A stretch of 64,000 nt of DNA from JACCTU01 sp963848525 (lineage in GTDB: Bacteria > Actinomycetota > Thermoleophilia > Gaiellales > Gaiellaceae), in contig CAWKDZ010000002.1 of NCBI GenBank assembly GCA_963848525.1, positions 1 through 64,000 of the forward strand, given 5' to 3'. Shown here piece after piece: positions 18,138-26,165 of the stretch. Under the pieces are notes generated by a model, which worked only from the letters and a program-made list of their open reading frames with translations, was not told the origin of the DNA and searched no databases. How positions within the stretch are numbered: position 1 is the stretch's first letter; every line of letters starts with the position of its first letter. A program made the translations under genes and the position numbers.

Positions 18138-19198
18138 GCGAGCGCGCCGTCTCGTTCCGCGGGCCTCGCGACGTCGCCGTCGTTTCGTACGAGGAGCGGG
18201 CGCCGGAGGCCGGCGAGGTGCGGCTGCGGACGCTCTACTCGGGCATCTCCGCCGGCACCGAGCTGACCGCGTACCGCGGGACGAACCCGTACCTGACCCG
18301 GCGGTGGGACGCTGCGCGCAGGGTCTTCGTCGAGGGCGCGACCTTCGAGTATCCGCTGGAGGACTGGGGCTACGAGCAGGTGGGGGAGGTGGTCGAGCTC
18401 GGCGCGGACGCCGGGCGGCTCCGCACGGGCGACCGCGTCTGGGGGATCTGGGGGCACCGGAGCTCGGCGGTCGTCGCCGAGGACGCCGTCGCCGACCGTG
18501 TCCTCGACGCGGTCCCGCCGCTCTGGGGCGTCTTCGCGCGGATCGGCGCGGTCGCCCTGAACGCGGTGCTCGACGCCGACGTCCACGTCGGCGAGACCGT
18601 CGCGGTGCACGGGCAGGGCGTGCCCGGGCTGATCGCGACGCAGCTCGCGCGGCTCAGCGGCGCCGACGTCGTCGCGGTCGATCGTGTCCCGCGCCGGCTC
18701 GAGCTCGCGACCTCGTTCGGCGCGCACGCCGTCGACGCCTCGACGACCCTCGCGGGGGACGCGATCAAGGACGCGACGGGCGGCCGCGGCGCGGACGTGA
18801 CCATCGACCTGACCGGCTCGCCCGCGGCGCTGCACGAGGCCATCCGCGGCGCGGCTTACGCGTCCCGCGTGGTCGTCGCCGGGTTCGTGCAGGGCGGCGC
18901 GGACGAGCTTCGCCTCGGAGAGGAGTTCCACCACAACCGGATCGAGCTCGTCTCGTCGCAGATCTCCGCGGTGCACCCGCGGCTCTCGCGCCGCTGGGAC
19001 GTGCTCAGGCTCGAGCAAACGGTGCTCCGGCTCGCGGCGGACGGCCGGCTCGAGCTCGAGCCGCTCGTGACGCGGATCGAGCCGGTCGAGCAGGCACCCG
19101 AGCTCTTTCGCCTGCTCGACGAGCGGCCGGACGACGACATCCAGGTCGTGCTGGAGTTCAGCGGCGGAGGGACGGAAAGCTCGACTGCGCGAACGTGA
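18134..19198 (+). CDS. Medium-chain dehydrogenase/reductase (zinc-binding dehydrogenase family)
   Basis: A 354-residue MDR protein. The N-terminal catalytic domain contains LYSGISAGTELTAYRGTNPY, and the nucleotide-binding domain has VHGQGVPGLIATQLAR followed by VVAVDRVPRRLELA. Classical zinc-ligand motifs (GHE, the four-Cys lobe) are missing, so it may be zinc-independent. This SGISAGTE subgroup is often found with carbohydrate catabolic genes. It is the last gene of the forward operon, and its 3' end overlaps the convergent isomerase gene by 41 bp. Confidence 0.78.
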   Translation: MSERAVSFRGPRDVAVVSYEERAPEAGEVRLRTLYSGISAGTELTAYRGTNPYLTRRWDAARRVFVEGATFEYPLEDWGYEQVGEVVELGADAGRLRTGDRVWGIWGHRSSAVVAEDAVADRVLDAVPPLWGVFARIGAVALNAVLDADVHVGETVAVHGQGVPGLIATQLARLSGADVVAVDRVPRRLELATSFGAHAVDASTTLAGDAIKDATGGRGADVTIDLTGSPAALHEAIRGAAYASRVVVAGFVQGGADELRLGEEFHHNRIELVSSQISAVHPRLSRRWDVLRLEQTVLRLAADGRLELEPLVTRIEPVEQAPELFRLLDERPDDDIQVVLEFSGGGTESSTART

Positions 19199-19927
19199 GG
19201 TCTCCGGCCACCTCGGCCGGTGGCCCAGCAGGCGTCTCGAGCACGAGCCAGCCGTCGTAGCCGATCTCGGCGAGCGCCCGTGCGCACGCGGCGAAGTCGA
19301 CGCGGCCCTCGCCGAGTCGGCAGTCGCCTCGGCGCTCCCGCGTGTCCTTCAGGTGAACCCGCCGGATCAGCGAGCCAAGGGCGCGCGCCTCGCTCGCCGG
19401 GTCGAGCCCCGCGACGACGAGGTTCGCCGGGTCGAAGTAGCAGCCGAACGCGCTCGACCCGCTGCGCTCGGCGAGCCGCACGATCTCCGTCGAGGGCAGG
19501 CTCCCCTCGAAGCAGAGCGTGACGCCGGCGCGCTCGGCCGAGGGGCAGAGGGCCTCGAACGCGGCGGCGCACCGCTCGAGCGCGTCGTCGTCCTCGAGCT
19601 CGGCGGCGAGGAAGAAGGGGACGAGGACGATGTCGGCGCCGAGCTCGCGGGACCAGCTCAGCGCCTCGCGCACTTCGTCGCTTGCCCGCGCAGCGACGGA
19701 GCGGTCACGGTCTGCGATGCCGCCCTCGACGTTGTGCGCGCCGAGGATCAGCGAGGGGATCTCGACCTGCCAGCGCTCCTTGGCCGTCGACGAGCTCGGC
19801 CAGTCGCTCCGGCCGAGCCAGGTCGCCGGGCGCGAGCACGACCTCGACGCCGGCGAAGACCGAGCTCGGCCGCGCAGCGGAGGGTGTCGTCGCAGCGAAG
19901 GACGTCCTCGACGACGCCGAGGCGCAC
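19158..19927 (-). CDS. Sugar phosphate isomerase/epimerase (xylose-isomerase-like TIM barrel), two +1 frame breaks
   Basis: The protein is spread over three frames. MRLGVVEDVLRCDDTLRCAA shifts by one base at about 19858 into FAGVEVVLAPGDLARPERL, and again at about 19782 into KERWQVEIPSLILGAHN. About 255 residues result. Metal ligands of the AP_endonuc_2/xylose isomerase barrel are visible: Glu in LCFEGSLPS, Asp in CYFDPANLV and His in RRVHLKDT. Such enzymes isomerise or epimerise keto sugars such as hydroxypyruvate, inosose or 3-keto sugars. It is convergent with the dehydrogenase and lies 4 nt downstream of the DUF2461 gene. Confidence 0.7.
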
Positions 19928-19930
19928 GTC

Positions 19931-20632
19931 TCAGAAGGGAACGTCGAGCGCGTCGCAGAGGAAGTGCACGAGCGGCGCCGCGGCGCGGCAGGCCTTCGCG
20001 TACTCCGCGACGAAGTCCGGCTCGACGACGTCGGCGTCGTTGAAGCGCGCGGAGCCGAAGAAGTCCTTCCGCTTCAGGTCCTCGGCGAACTTGTGCTCGG
20101 CGTCGGCCCAGGGCGGGACGCGCTTGAGCGAGTCGCCGCCGAGCTCGAGCCGCTTCGCGAAGGCGCCGGTGCGCGTGGCGCGGCGCCAGCGGTCGGGGTC
20201 CTCGACGACCGCCTCGCGGATCTTCGTCGCCGCCTGCGTGTCGGGGTGCCAGATCCCGCCGCCCGCGAAGACCTCGCCGGGGCCGATGTGGAGGTAGAAG
20301 CCCGGCGCGTGCGCGTCCTTCGCCCGCTCGTGCCGGAAGTGGATCCCGACGTTCGTCTTGTACGGCGACTTGTCCTTCGAGAAGCGCGTGTCGCGGTGGA
20401 TTCGGAAGAGCGACCCGCCGCTCGGCCGCGCGTCGGCGCGGAAATGCGGGCTGATCTTCTCCAGGTGGGGCGCGAACGCGGAGATGAACTCGAGCGCCGG
20501 CTCGAGCACGTGTTCCTCGTAGCGGTCGCGATTCTTCGCGAACCAGTCGCGGTCGTTGTTCGCCCGCAGGTCCTTCAGGAACGAGAACAGCTCGGGGCCG
20601 AAGACGGCCTGCTTCGTGCGGGTCGCCATCAC
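19931..20632 (-). CDS. DUF2461 family protein
   Basis: A 233-residue protein with the family landmarks LFSFLKDLRANNDRDWFAKN at the N-terminus and SLFRIHRDTRFSKDKSPYK in the middle, plus FYLHIGPGEVFAGGGIW. This matches the DUF2461/TIGR02453 family, which is widespread and has no assigned reaction. The first codons are GTG-ATG, so the start could be one codon later. The sugar isomerase gene begins 4 nt after the stop, suggesting co-transcription. Confidence 0.85.
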   Translation of the reverse strand: MMATRTKQAVFGPELFSFLKDLRANNDRDWFAKNRDRYEEHVLEPALEFISAFAPHLEKISPHFRADARPSGGSLFRIHRDTRFSKDKSPYKTNVGIHFRHERAKDAHAPGFYLHIGPGEVFAGGGIWHPDTQAATKIREAVVEDPDRWRRATRTGAFAKRLELGGDSLKRVPPWADAEHKFAEDLKRKDFFGSARFNDADVVEPDFVAEYAKACRAAAPLVHFLCDALDVPF

Positions 20633-20710
20633 GCTTCACTCTAGAGACGATCGCCGGCGCCGGAAATCGACCAGGCGTGGCGCGGCGTGCGGCTGAGAGA
20701 ATGGGCTCGC

Positions 20711-21527
20711 ATGGCGCGACTCAGCCCAAAGGCGCGCGAGCAGCTGCCGGACACCGCGTTCGCGTACGTCGACTCGAAGGGCAAGCGGCGCTTGCCGATC
20801 CACGACGAGGCACACGTTCGCAACGCGCTCGCGCGCTTCGGCCAGATTGCGTTCGAGGACGACGCGGCCCGCGAGCGTGTCGCGGAAGCGACTGCTGACG
20901 GCGGCGAAGAAGTACAAGATCGTGCCGGTCGGGTTCATCACCGGGCAGCTCGCCAGCGAGCGCCAGGAGGGCGAGGCGCGGGCGCGGGATCGGGCACCAG
21001 GCGATCTGCCGACGGGCCAGGTGACCTTGTTCCTCGTCGACGTCGAGGACTCGACCGGTCTGCTGCGCCGCGTCGGCGACCGCTATGCCGCCCTGCTCGC
21101 CGACGTGCGCCGGCTCCTCCGGCGCAGCATCGACAAGGCCGGTGGCACGGAGATCGACGCCCGCGCCGATGAGCTGTTCGCCGTCTTCGAGCGGCCGCTC
21201 GACGCGGTCGAAGCGGCGCTCGCGATCCAGCGAGGCCTGGGCTCACGCCGGGCGAACGGACCGAAGGTGCGCGTCAGGATCGGGCTGCACACCGGCCGGC
21301 CGACGCTGACCGAGAGCGGCTACGTCGGTCTGGCGGTCCACACCGTGGCGCGCGTTTGCGACGTCGGCCGCGGCGGGCAGATCGTGCTCTCGTCCGCGAC
21401 GGCGCGAGCGGTGGAGTCGTCGCTCCCGGAGGGGGTCGGCCTCGGCGAGCTGGGGGCTTTTCGCCTGCAGGGGCTCCCGAAGCGCGTTCGGCTCTACGAG
21501 CTGCAGACGGCGCGCTCGCCCTCGTAG
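20711..21527 (+). CDS. Class III adenylate/guanylate cyclase-domain protein with DUF6582-like N-terminus, one +1 frame break
   Basis: About 271 residues once the frame is advanced one base at about 20879. Residues 1-75 (MARLSPKAREQLPDTAFAY, LPIHDEAHVRNALARF) match a small domain also found in phage proteins (DUF6582-like). After the break, RKRLLTAAKKYKIVPVGFI leads to a class III cyclase core: VTLFLVDVEDSTGLLRR, then GLHTGRPTLTESGYVGLAV and ARVCDVGRGGQIVLS. The catalytic metal Asp is in FLVDVED; other catalytic residues look degenerate, so it may bind rather than make cyclic nucleotides. Confidence 0.68.
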
Positions 21528-21539
21528 GATCGTCTGACG

Positions 21540-22340
21540 TTGCCGACGAAGCTCTGGCGTGTTCGATACCTCGCGCACAACCGCCGTGCGCGTCCGGCGA
21601 TCGTGCTCGCACCGGCGGAGTTCGGGCCGTCCAGGCCCTCGCCGCGGCTCCCGCTCGTGATCTCGCTGCACGGCCGCGGCGTGCTCCCGCAGGCGAACGC
21701 CCGTCACTGGGGCGACCTCCCGGACCGCGGCGGGTTCGCGGTCATCTGCCCGGGCGGGATGGGCCGCAAGATGAAGCTGCACTCGTGGGGTTACGGCGGC
21801 CAGATCAGCGACCTCTCGCGCATGGCCGGGATCGTGCGGCGGACACTGCCGTGGCTGAAGATCGACACCCGTCGCGTGTATGTGCTCGGCGGCAGCATGG
21901 GCGGGCAGGAGGCGTTGCTGCTGCTCGGCCAGTTCCCCCGCGGCTTGGCCGGCGCGGTCGCGTTCGACTCGGTCACGAACTTCTTCCGCCGCTACAACGA
22001 CTTCGCGAGCACGCCGCGCCGCAAGGGCCTGCAGGTGCTCGCCCGCTACGAGGTCGGCGGCTCGCCGCAGACGAACCCCGTCGGCTACGTGCTCCGCAGC
22101 CCTTCGCACTGGATCAAGCAGATCGCGCAGTCGGGAGTGCCGCTCCAGCTCTGGTGGAGCCTCGCCGACCAGATCGTGATCGACCAGAAAAACCAGTCGG
22201 CGCACTTCCACCAGGAGCTTCTGAAGCTGCGGCCCCGCGGCCGCGTCGAGCCGGTGATCGGGTTCTGGCGGCATTCGGCCGCGCAGCGCCACGACACGCA
22301 GCTTCCTGACGCGCTCCGCTTCCTCCGGCTCCTGCCGTGA
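21540..22340 (+). CDS. Alpha/beta hydrolase, esterase/polyhydroxybutyrate depolymerase-like
   Basis: A 266-residue protein. It has the oxyanion segment LVISLHGRGVLPQ, the nucleophile in YVLGGSMGGQEALLL, and a C-terminal FWRHSAAQRHDTQL that could carry the catalytic His. The layout resembles the esterase D/PHB depolymerase family of hydrolases. The start is TTG at 21540; a TAGGAT -10-like element lies 9 nt upstream, overlapping the previous stop. The stop overlaps the LysE gene start (GTGA). Confidence 0.7.
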   Translation: MPTKLWRVRYLAHNRRARPAIVLAPAEFGPSRPSPRLPLVISLHGRGVLPQANARHWGDLPDRGGFAVICPGGMGRKMKLHSWGYGGQISDLSRMAGIVRRTLPWLKIDTRRVYVLGGSMGGQEALLLLGQFPRGLAGAVAFDSVTNFFRRYNDFASTPRRKGLQVLARYEVGGSPQTNPVGYVLRSPSHWIKQIAQSGVPLQLWWSLADQIVIDQKNQSAHFHQELLKLRPRGRVEPVIGFWRHSAAQRHDTQLPDALRFLRLLP

Positions 22341-22964
22341 TCGCGGAGCTCGCGGCGTTCTTGCTCGTCGCGACGGTCGTGATCGTCACTCCGGGGCCGG
22401 ACACAGCGCTGACGATCCGCAACACGCTCGCGGGCGGGCGCCGGAGCGGCGTCTTCACGGCGCTCGGCGTCTCGCTCGGGCAGGCGACGTGGGCCGTCGC
22501 CACGGCGCTCGGGATCGCGACGCTGCTCGCCGCTTCCGAGCCGGCGTTCCGCGCCGTCAAGCTGCTCGGCGCCGCGTACCTGATCTTCCTCGGGCTCCAG
22601 TCGCTGTACGCCGCGCTGCGGGGAACAGGCGGCGTTGACCGGACCGTGCGCCGTCGCGCGGCTGGAGCCGCGCGTCGCGCTCAGGCAGGGCGTGATCAGC
22701 AACCTGACCAACCCGAAGATGGCGGCGTTCTTCCCGGCGCTGCTGCCGCAGTTCGTTCCCGCGGGAGACGCGGCGTTCGCGCTGCTGCTCGGCCTCGGCC
22801 TGCTGTTCGCGCTGATGACGCTGGTCTGGCTGACGGCCTACTCGTTCGCGGTCGCGCGAGTCGGCGCGTGGCTCGGGCGGCCCGGGATCCGGCGAGCGCT
22901 CGACGCGGCGTTCGGCGTCGTGCTCGTCGCGCTCGGCCTCCGCCTCGCCACCGAACGCCGCTAG
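22337..22964 (+). CDS. LysE/RhtB family exporter, one +1 frame break
   Basis: About 208 residues across a one-base forward shift at about 22620. The first part has the LysE landmark VTPGPDTALTIRNTLAGGRRSG and three membrane helices. After the break RVALRQGVISNLTNPKMAAF, then three further helices, complete the fold. The family exports amino acids or homoserine lactones from the cytoplasm. Without the shift the product would lose half its helices. It is translationally coupled to the esterase upstream. Confidence 0.72.
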
Positions 22965-22991
22965 AAAAGGAAGAGGCGGCCCGAGGCCGCC
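22964..22991 (-). terminator. Rho-independent-type terminator for the PepSY gene
   Basis: GGCGGCC (22975-22981), a 3-nt loop, and GGCCGCC (22985-22991) form a perfect 7-bp stem. Read on the minus strand it is followed by TCTTCCTTTTC. It lies downstream of the PepSY gene and immediately after the convergent LysE stop, so it may act in both directions. The plus-strand side lacks a T run. Confidence 0.6.
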
Positions 22992-23107
22992 CCACCCTTG
23001 CGAAGGAGCGGCTCGGGAGCTGCGGCACTCCCGCTCACCACTCAGGGTCTCCATCGGCCGGACTGGGTCCCGCCTTGACCCTTGGACCTAACTCGATCGA
23101 GGGACGC

Positions 23108-23440
23108 TCAGTCGTCGTCTCCCTCGTTCTCTTCCTCCGCGCCGTCGTCGTCGGACTCCGTGCCGACCACCTCGTAGTTCTCGTCCAGGTTGACCTCGAC
23201 CTGCTTGCCGCTCGCGAGCTCGACCTCGACGCTGTAGGCCGCGCCGTCGTCGCCGACCTCCGTTTCCGTGACCTTGCCGCCCCCGGTATGTGCGAGCGCG
23301 GCGTCCGTCGCCTGCTCGAGGGTGGTGCCGGTCAACGGTTCGTCGTCGTCACCTGCGACTCCGGCGGCGACCGCGATTCCGCCGCCCGCCGCCGCGAGCG
23401 CGACGACCGCGGCGATCGCGATCAGGAGCCTCCGGCTCAT
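23108..23440 (-). CDS. Secreted/membrane-anchored PepSY-domain protein
   Basis: A 110-residue protein. Residues 4-27 form a signal peptide or anchor (LLIAIAAVVALAAAGGGIAV). Residues 38-92 have the PepSY pattern: TTLEQATDAALAHTGGGKVTE, VGDDGAAYSVEVELASG and QVEVNLDENYEVV. The tail is very acidic (EEENEGDDD). A strong AAAGGAG lies 6 nt before ATG 23440. PepSY proteins bind proteases or regulate sensor kinases. Here it is divergent from a response regulator with shared operator repeats, so it is probably both target and partner of that system. Confidence 0.78.
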   Translation of the reverse strand: MSRRLLIAIAAVVALAAAGGGIAVAAGVAGDDDEPLTGTTLEQATDAALAHTGGGKVTETEVGDDGAAYSVEVELASGKQVEVNLDENYEVVGTESDDDGAEEENEGDDD

Positions 23441-23483
23441 CTGCCACTCCTTTCTCCAGATCCGGCCGAGGCTAAGCGGGGGC

Positions 23484-23529
23484 GATGAGACCGTGGTGAG
23501 AGCGTCCCTCATCTGCCTCTCACCCGCGC
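23484..23529. promoter_or_regulatory. Two head-to-head pairs of 11-bp-spaced response-regulator half-sites
   Basis: GATGAGACCGT (23484-23494) is followed directly by GGTGAGAGCGT (23495-23505). CTCATCTGCCT (23508-23518) is followed directly by CTCACCCGCGC (23519-23529). On one strand or the other each contains TCTCAYC or CTCAYC with exact 11-bp spacing, as OmpR/PhoB-type dimers require. They lie between the divergent PepSY and response-regulator genes. A related tandem lies at 25414. Confidence 0.6.
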
Positions 23530-23546
23530 GGCGGGAAAATGAGAGC

Positions 23547-24215
23547 GTGCGCGTGCTGATCGTCGAGGACGAGGAGAAGCTCGCGGAGCTGCTCCGCCGA
23601 GGGCTCGTCGAGGAGGCCCACGCCGCGGACGTCGCGCGGAGCGGCGAGGACGCGCTCTGGATGGCGCAGGCGGCCGAGTACGACGCGATCGTGCTCGACG
23701 TGATGCTGCCCGGTGTCGACGGCGTCGAGGTCTGCCGGCGACTGCGCGCCGACGGCGTCTGGGCGCCGGTGCTGATGCTGACCGCGCGCGACACGGTCGA
23801 CGACCGCGTCGGCGGCCTCGACGCGGGCGCCGACGACTACCTGACGAAGCCGTTCGCGTTCGCCGAGCTGCTCGCGCGCCTGCGTGCACTCGTCCGGCGC
23901 GGTCTCGCCGAGAGGCCGCCCGTGCTCGAGGTCGACGACCTCCGCCTCGACCCCGCGACGCGGCGGGTCTGGCGCGGTCCGACCGAGGTGCCGCTGTCGG
24001 CGAAGGAGTTCGCGCTGCTCGAGACGTTCATGCGCAGGCCCGGCCGGGTGCTCTCGCGCCACGAACTGCTCGAGCACGCGTGGGACATGGGCTACGAGCG
24101 CCGCTCGAACGTCGTCGATGTCTACGTCCGCTACCTGCGCCAGAAGATCGACCGTCCCTTCGGCCGCGACTCGCTCGAGACGGTGCGCGGAGCGGGCTAC
24201 CGGCTTCGCGCGTGA
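23547..24215 (+). CDS. OmpR/PhoB family response regulator
   Basis: A 222-residue protein. The receiver domain (1-118) has acidic pocket VEDEE, phospho-acceptor Asp51 in VLDVMLPG, Thr in LMLTARD and Lys in YLTKPF. The C-terminal winged helix (about 128-222) has LSAKEFALLETFMRRPGRVLSR and VDVYVRYLRQKID, the transactivation and DNA-recognition elements. The GTG at 23547 was chosen because a nearby ATG is out of frame. The stop overlaps the kinase start (GTGA), so the pair is co-translated. Confidence 0.93.
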   Translation: MRVLIVEDEEKLAELLRRGLVEEAHAADVARSGEDALWMAQAAEYDAIVLDVMLPGVDGVEVCRRLRADGVWAPVLMLTARDTVDDRVGGLDAGADDYLTKPFAFAELLARLRALVRRGLAERPPVLEVDDLRLDPATRRVWRGPTEVPLSAKEFALLETFMRRPGRVLSRHELLEHAWDMGYERRSNVVDVYVRYLRQKIDRPFGRDSLETVRGAGYRLRA

Positions 24216-25411
24216 GACTGCGGCTCGCGCTTGCGTTTGCGCTTGCGATGGCGGTTGTGCTTTCGGCGACCGGTTTCTTCCTGCACGCACGCGTGCGCTC
24301 GGCGCTCGACGAACAGATCGACGAGTCGTTGCGCACACGGGTCGACGCGCTCGCTGAGGCGCCGAGGTCGCTGGGTGGGGGGAGTGAGGAGAGCTTCGCG
24401 CAGGTCGTCGACGCTCGCAGCGGCCTGGTCCTGGCGGCCACCAACGGACTCGAGAGCGAGCGGGTGCTCACTGCTTCTCAGCTCGCCGCCGCACGTGACG
24501 GCACGGTCGTGTTCGAACGAGGCCCCGTTCGCGGCCTGGAGGATGCGAAGGTGCGCGTCCGTGCGACCGCGTCCGACGGCCTGGTCGTCGTCGCCGGCGC
24601 GTCACTCGAAGACCGCGACGAAGCGCTCGCGAGCCTGCGCAACCAGCTCCTGCTCGTCGGCCCGCTGGCACTGCTCGCCGCGTCGCTCGCGGGGTATGCA
24701 CTCGCGGCGGCGACGCTTCGTCCCATGGTCGCTCGGCTGGAAGCGGGGCTGACCCGCGAACGGCGCTTCGTCGCGGAGGCGAGCCATGAGCTGCGAACGC
24801 CGCTCTCGCTGCTGAAGACCGAGCTCGAGCTCGCGTTGCGCCGTCCGCGGTCGCCGGAAGAGTTGCGCGCAGCTCTCGCCTCGGCGAGCGAGGAGGCCGA
24901 TCGGCTCGCGCTCCTGGCCGACGACCTGCTTCTGCTCGCGCAGTCCGACGAGGGCGAGCTGCGACTCGAGCCGGAACTGCTCGACGTGCGCCCGCTGCTC
25001 GAGGGCGTCGCCCGGCGCTTTGCCGCGCGCGCGGAGGAGGGACGCCGAGCGGTCGAAGTCGACGCACCGCAGGGGCTCTCGGTCACGGCCGACCGGCTTC
25101 GGCTCGAGCAGGCGCTCGGGAACCTCGTGGACAACGCGCTGCGCTACGGCTCCGGAGCGGTCGGCCTCACGGCACGTGCCCGCGAGCGCACCGTCGAGCT
25201 CGCGGTCAGTGACGAAGGCGCCGGCTTCCCTCGCGACTTCCTGCCGCGCGCGTTCGAGCGCTTCAGCCGGCCCGACGGCTCGCGCGCCCGCAGCTCGACG
25301 GGGCTCGGGCTCTCGCTTGTCGCCGCGATCGCTCGCTCGCACGGCGGCTCCGCGAGGGCCGAGAACGGCCCCGCCGGTGGGGCAGAGGTCGTGCTGACGC
25401 TCCCGGCCTGA
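24212..25411 (+). CDS. Sensor histidine kinase, cognate of the upstream regulator
   Basis: A 399-residue protein. TM1 is at about 5-26, followed by an extracytoplasmic sensor of about 115 residues and TM2 at about 145-165. The HisKA domain has phospho-accepting His near residue 192 in EASHELRTPLSLLK. The HATPase_c domain has N-box NLVDNALRYGSG, G1 DEGAGFP, F-box FERFSR and G2 STGLGLSLVAAI. A short linker replaces a clear HAMP. The signal is unknown; the neighbouring PepSY protein may modulate the sensor domain. Confidence 0.92.
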   Translation: MRLRLALAFALAMAVVLSATGFFLHARVRSALDEQIDESLRTRVDALAEAPRSLGGGSEESFAQVVDARSGLVLAATNGLESERVLTASQLAAARDGTVVFERGPVRGLEDAKVRVRATASDGLVVVAGASLEDRDEALASLRNQLLLVGPLALLAASLAGYALAAATLRPMVARLEAGLTRERRFVAEASHELRTPLSLLKTELELALRRPRSPEELRAALASASEEADRLALLADDLLLLAQSDEGELRLEPELLDVRPLLEGVARRFAARAEEGRRAVEVDAPQGLSVTADRLRLEQALGNLVDNALRYGSGAVGLTARARERTVELAVSDEGAGFPRDFLPRAFERFSRPDGSRARSSTGLGLSLVAAIARSHGGSARAENGPAGGAEVVLTLPA

Positions 25412-25413
25412 GC

Positions 25414-25445
25414 CTCATCGCGGTCTCATCGCGGGGCCCTACCGT
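25414..25445 (+). promoter_or_regulatory. Tandem operator plus leaderless promoter of the lipoprotein gene
   Basis: CTCATCGCGGT (25414-25424) is followed directly by CTCATCGCGGG (25425-25435): an 11-bp tandem resembling the sites at 23508-23529. Four bases later comes TACCGT (25440-25445), which is 6 nt before the GTG at 25452. The tandem occupies the -35 position, the layout for activation by a PhoB-type regulator. Confidence 0.62.
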
Positions 25446-25451
25446 CGGCCC

Positions 25452-26165
25452 GTGCACGTCGTTCGCCTCCTCGCCGTCGCCACGCTGCTCGCGCTGTCCG
25501 CCTGCGGCTCCGAGGACGGTCCGCCGGCGCTCCCGCAGGGCGACGAAGTCGTCGAGCTCGACCCGGCGGACTTCGTGAGCGAGATCGACAATCCGTGGTG
25601 GCCGATGCGGCCCGAGAGCACCTGGGTGTATCGGGAGGGCGAGGCGCTCGACGTCAGAGTCACGGTCACGGATCGGCGGCGCGTGGTGGACGGAATCGAC
25701 GCGGTCGTCGTCCACGACGTCGTCAGCGAGGACGGCGAGGTGATCGAGGACACCTTCGACTGGTACGCCCAGGACAAGTGGGGCAACGTCTGGTATCTGG
25801 GCGAGGACACGAAGGAGCTCGAGCACGGCGAGGTCGTCAGCACCGAAGGCTCGTGGGAGGCGGGTGTGGACGGCGCCCAGGCGGGGATCGCCGTCCCGGC
25901 CGACCCGAGCGTCGGACTCGCCTACCGCCAGGAGCACTACGCCGGTCACGCCGAGGACGAGGCGGAGGTCCTGAGCGTCGACGCGTCGGTGCGCGTCCCC
26001 TTCGGCGCCTTCGACGGAGCACTGCAGACCAAGGACACGACGCCGCTCGAGCCCGGCCTGGTCGAGCACAAGTACTACGTCCGCGACGTCGGGCCGGTGC
26101 TCGCCGTGGCCGTCTCCAGCGGCGGTGAGCGCGAAGAGCTCGTCCGCTTCACGCCCGGCCGCTAG
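25452..26165 (+). CDS. Putative lipoprotein regulated by the adjacent two-component system
   Basis: A 237-residue protein. The signal peptide ends in the lipobox LALSACGS, so Cys is about residue 18. The mature part contains IDNPWWPMRPESTWVYREGE and a Trp/Tyr-rich FDWYAQDKWGNVWYLGED segment, then beta-rich sequence ending in VEHKYYVRDVGPVLAV. I do not recognise a named family, though this arrangement recurs in actinobacterial lipoproteins. Its promoter carries the same tandem half-sites as the regulator's own upstream region, so it is probably the main output of that system. Its 3' end overlaps the convergent epimerase by 17 bp. Confidence 0.65.
   Translation: MHVVRLLAVATLLALSACGSEDGPPALPQGDEVVELDPADFVSEIDNPWWPMRPESTWVYREGEALDVRVTVTDRRRVVDGIDAVVVHDVVSEDGEVIEDTFDWYAQDKWGNVWYLGEDTKELEHGEVVSTEGSWEAGVDGAQAGIAVPADPSVGLAYRQEHYAGHAEDEAEVLSVDASVRVPFGAFDGALQTKDTTPLEPGLVEHKYYVRDVGPVLAVAVSSGGEREELVRFTPGR

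Noticed and set aside
22992..23107. Small gene or RNA between the LysE and PepSY genes
   Set aside because: No frame with a start and coding bias and no convincing extended structure beyond the terminator hairpin was seen.
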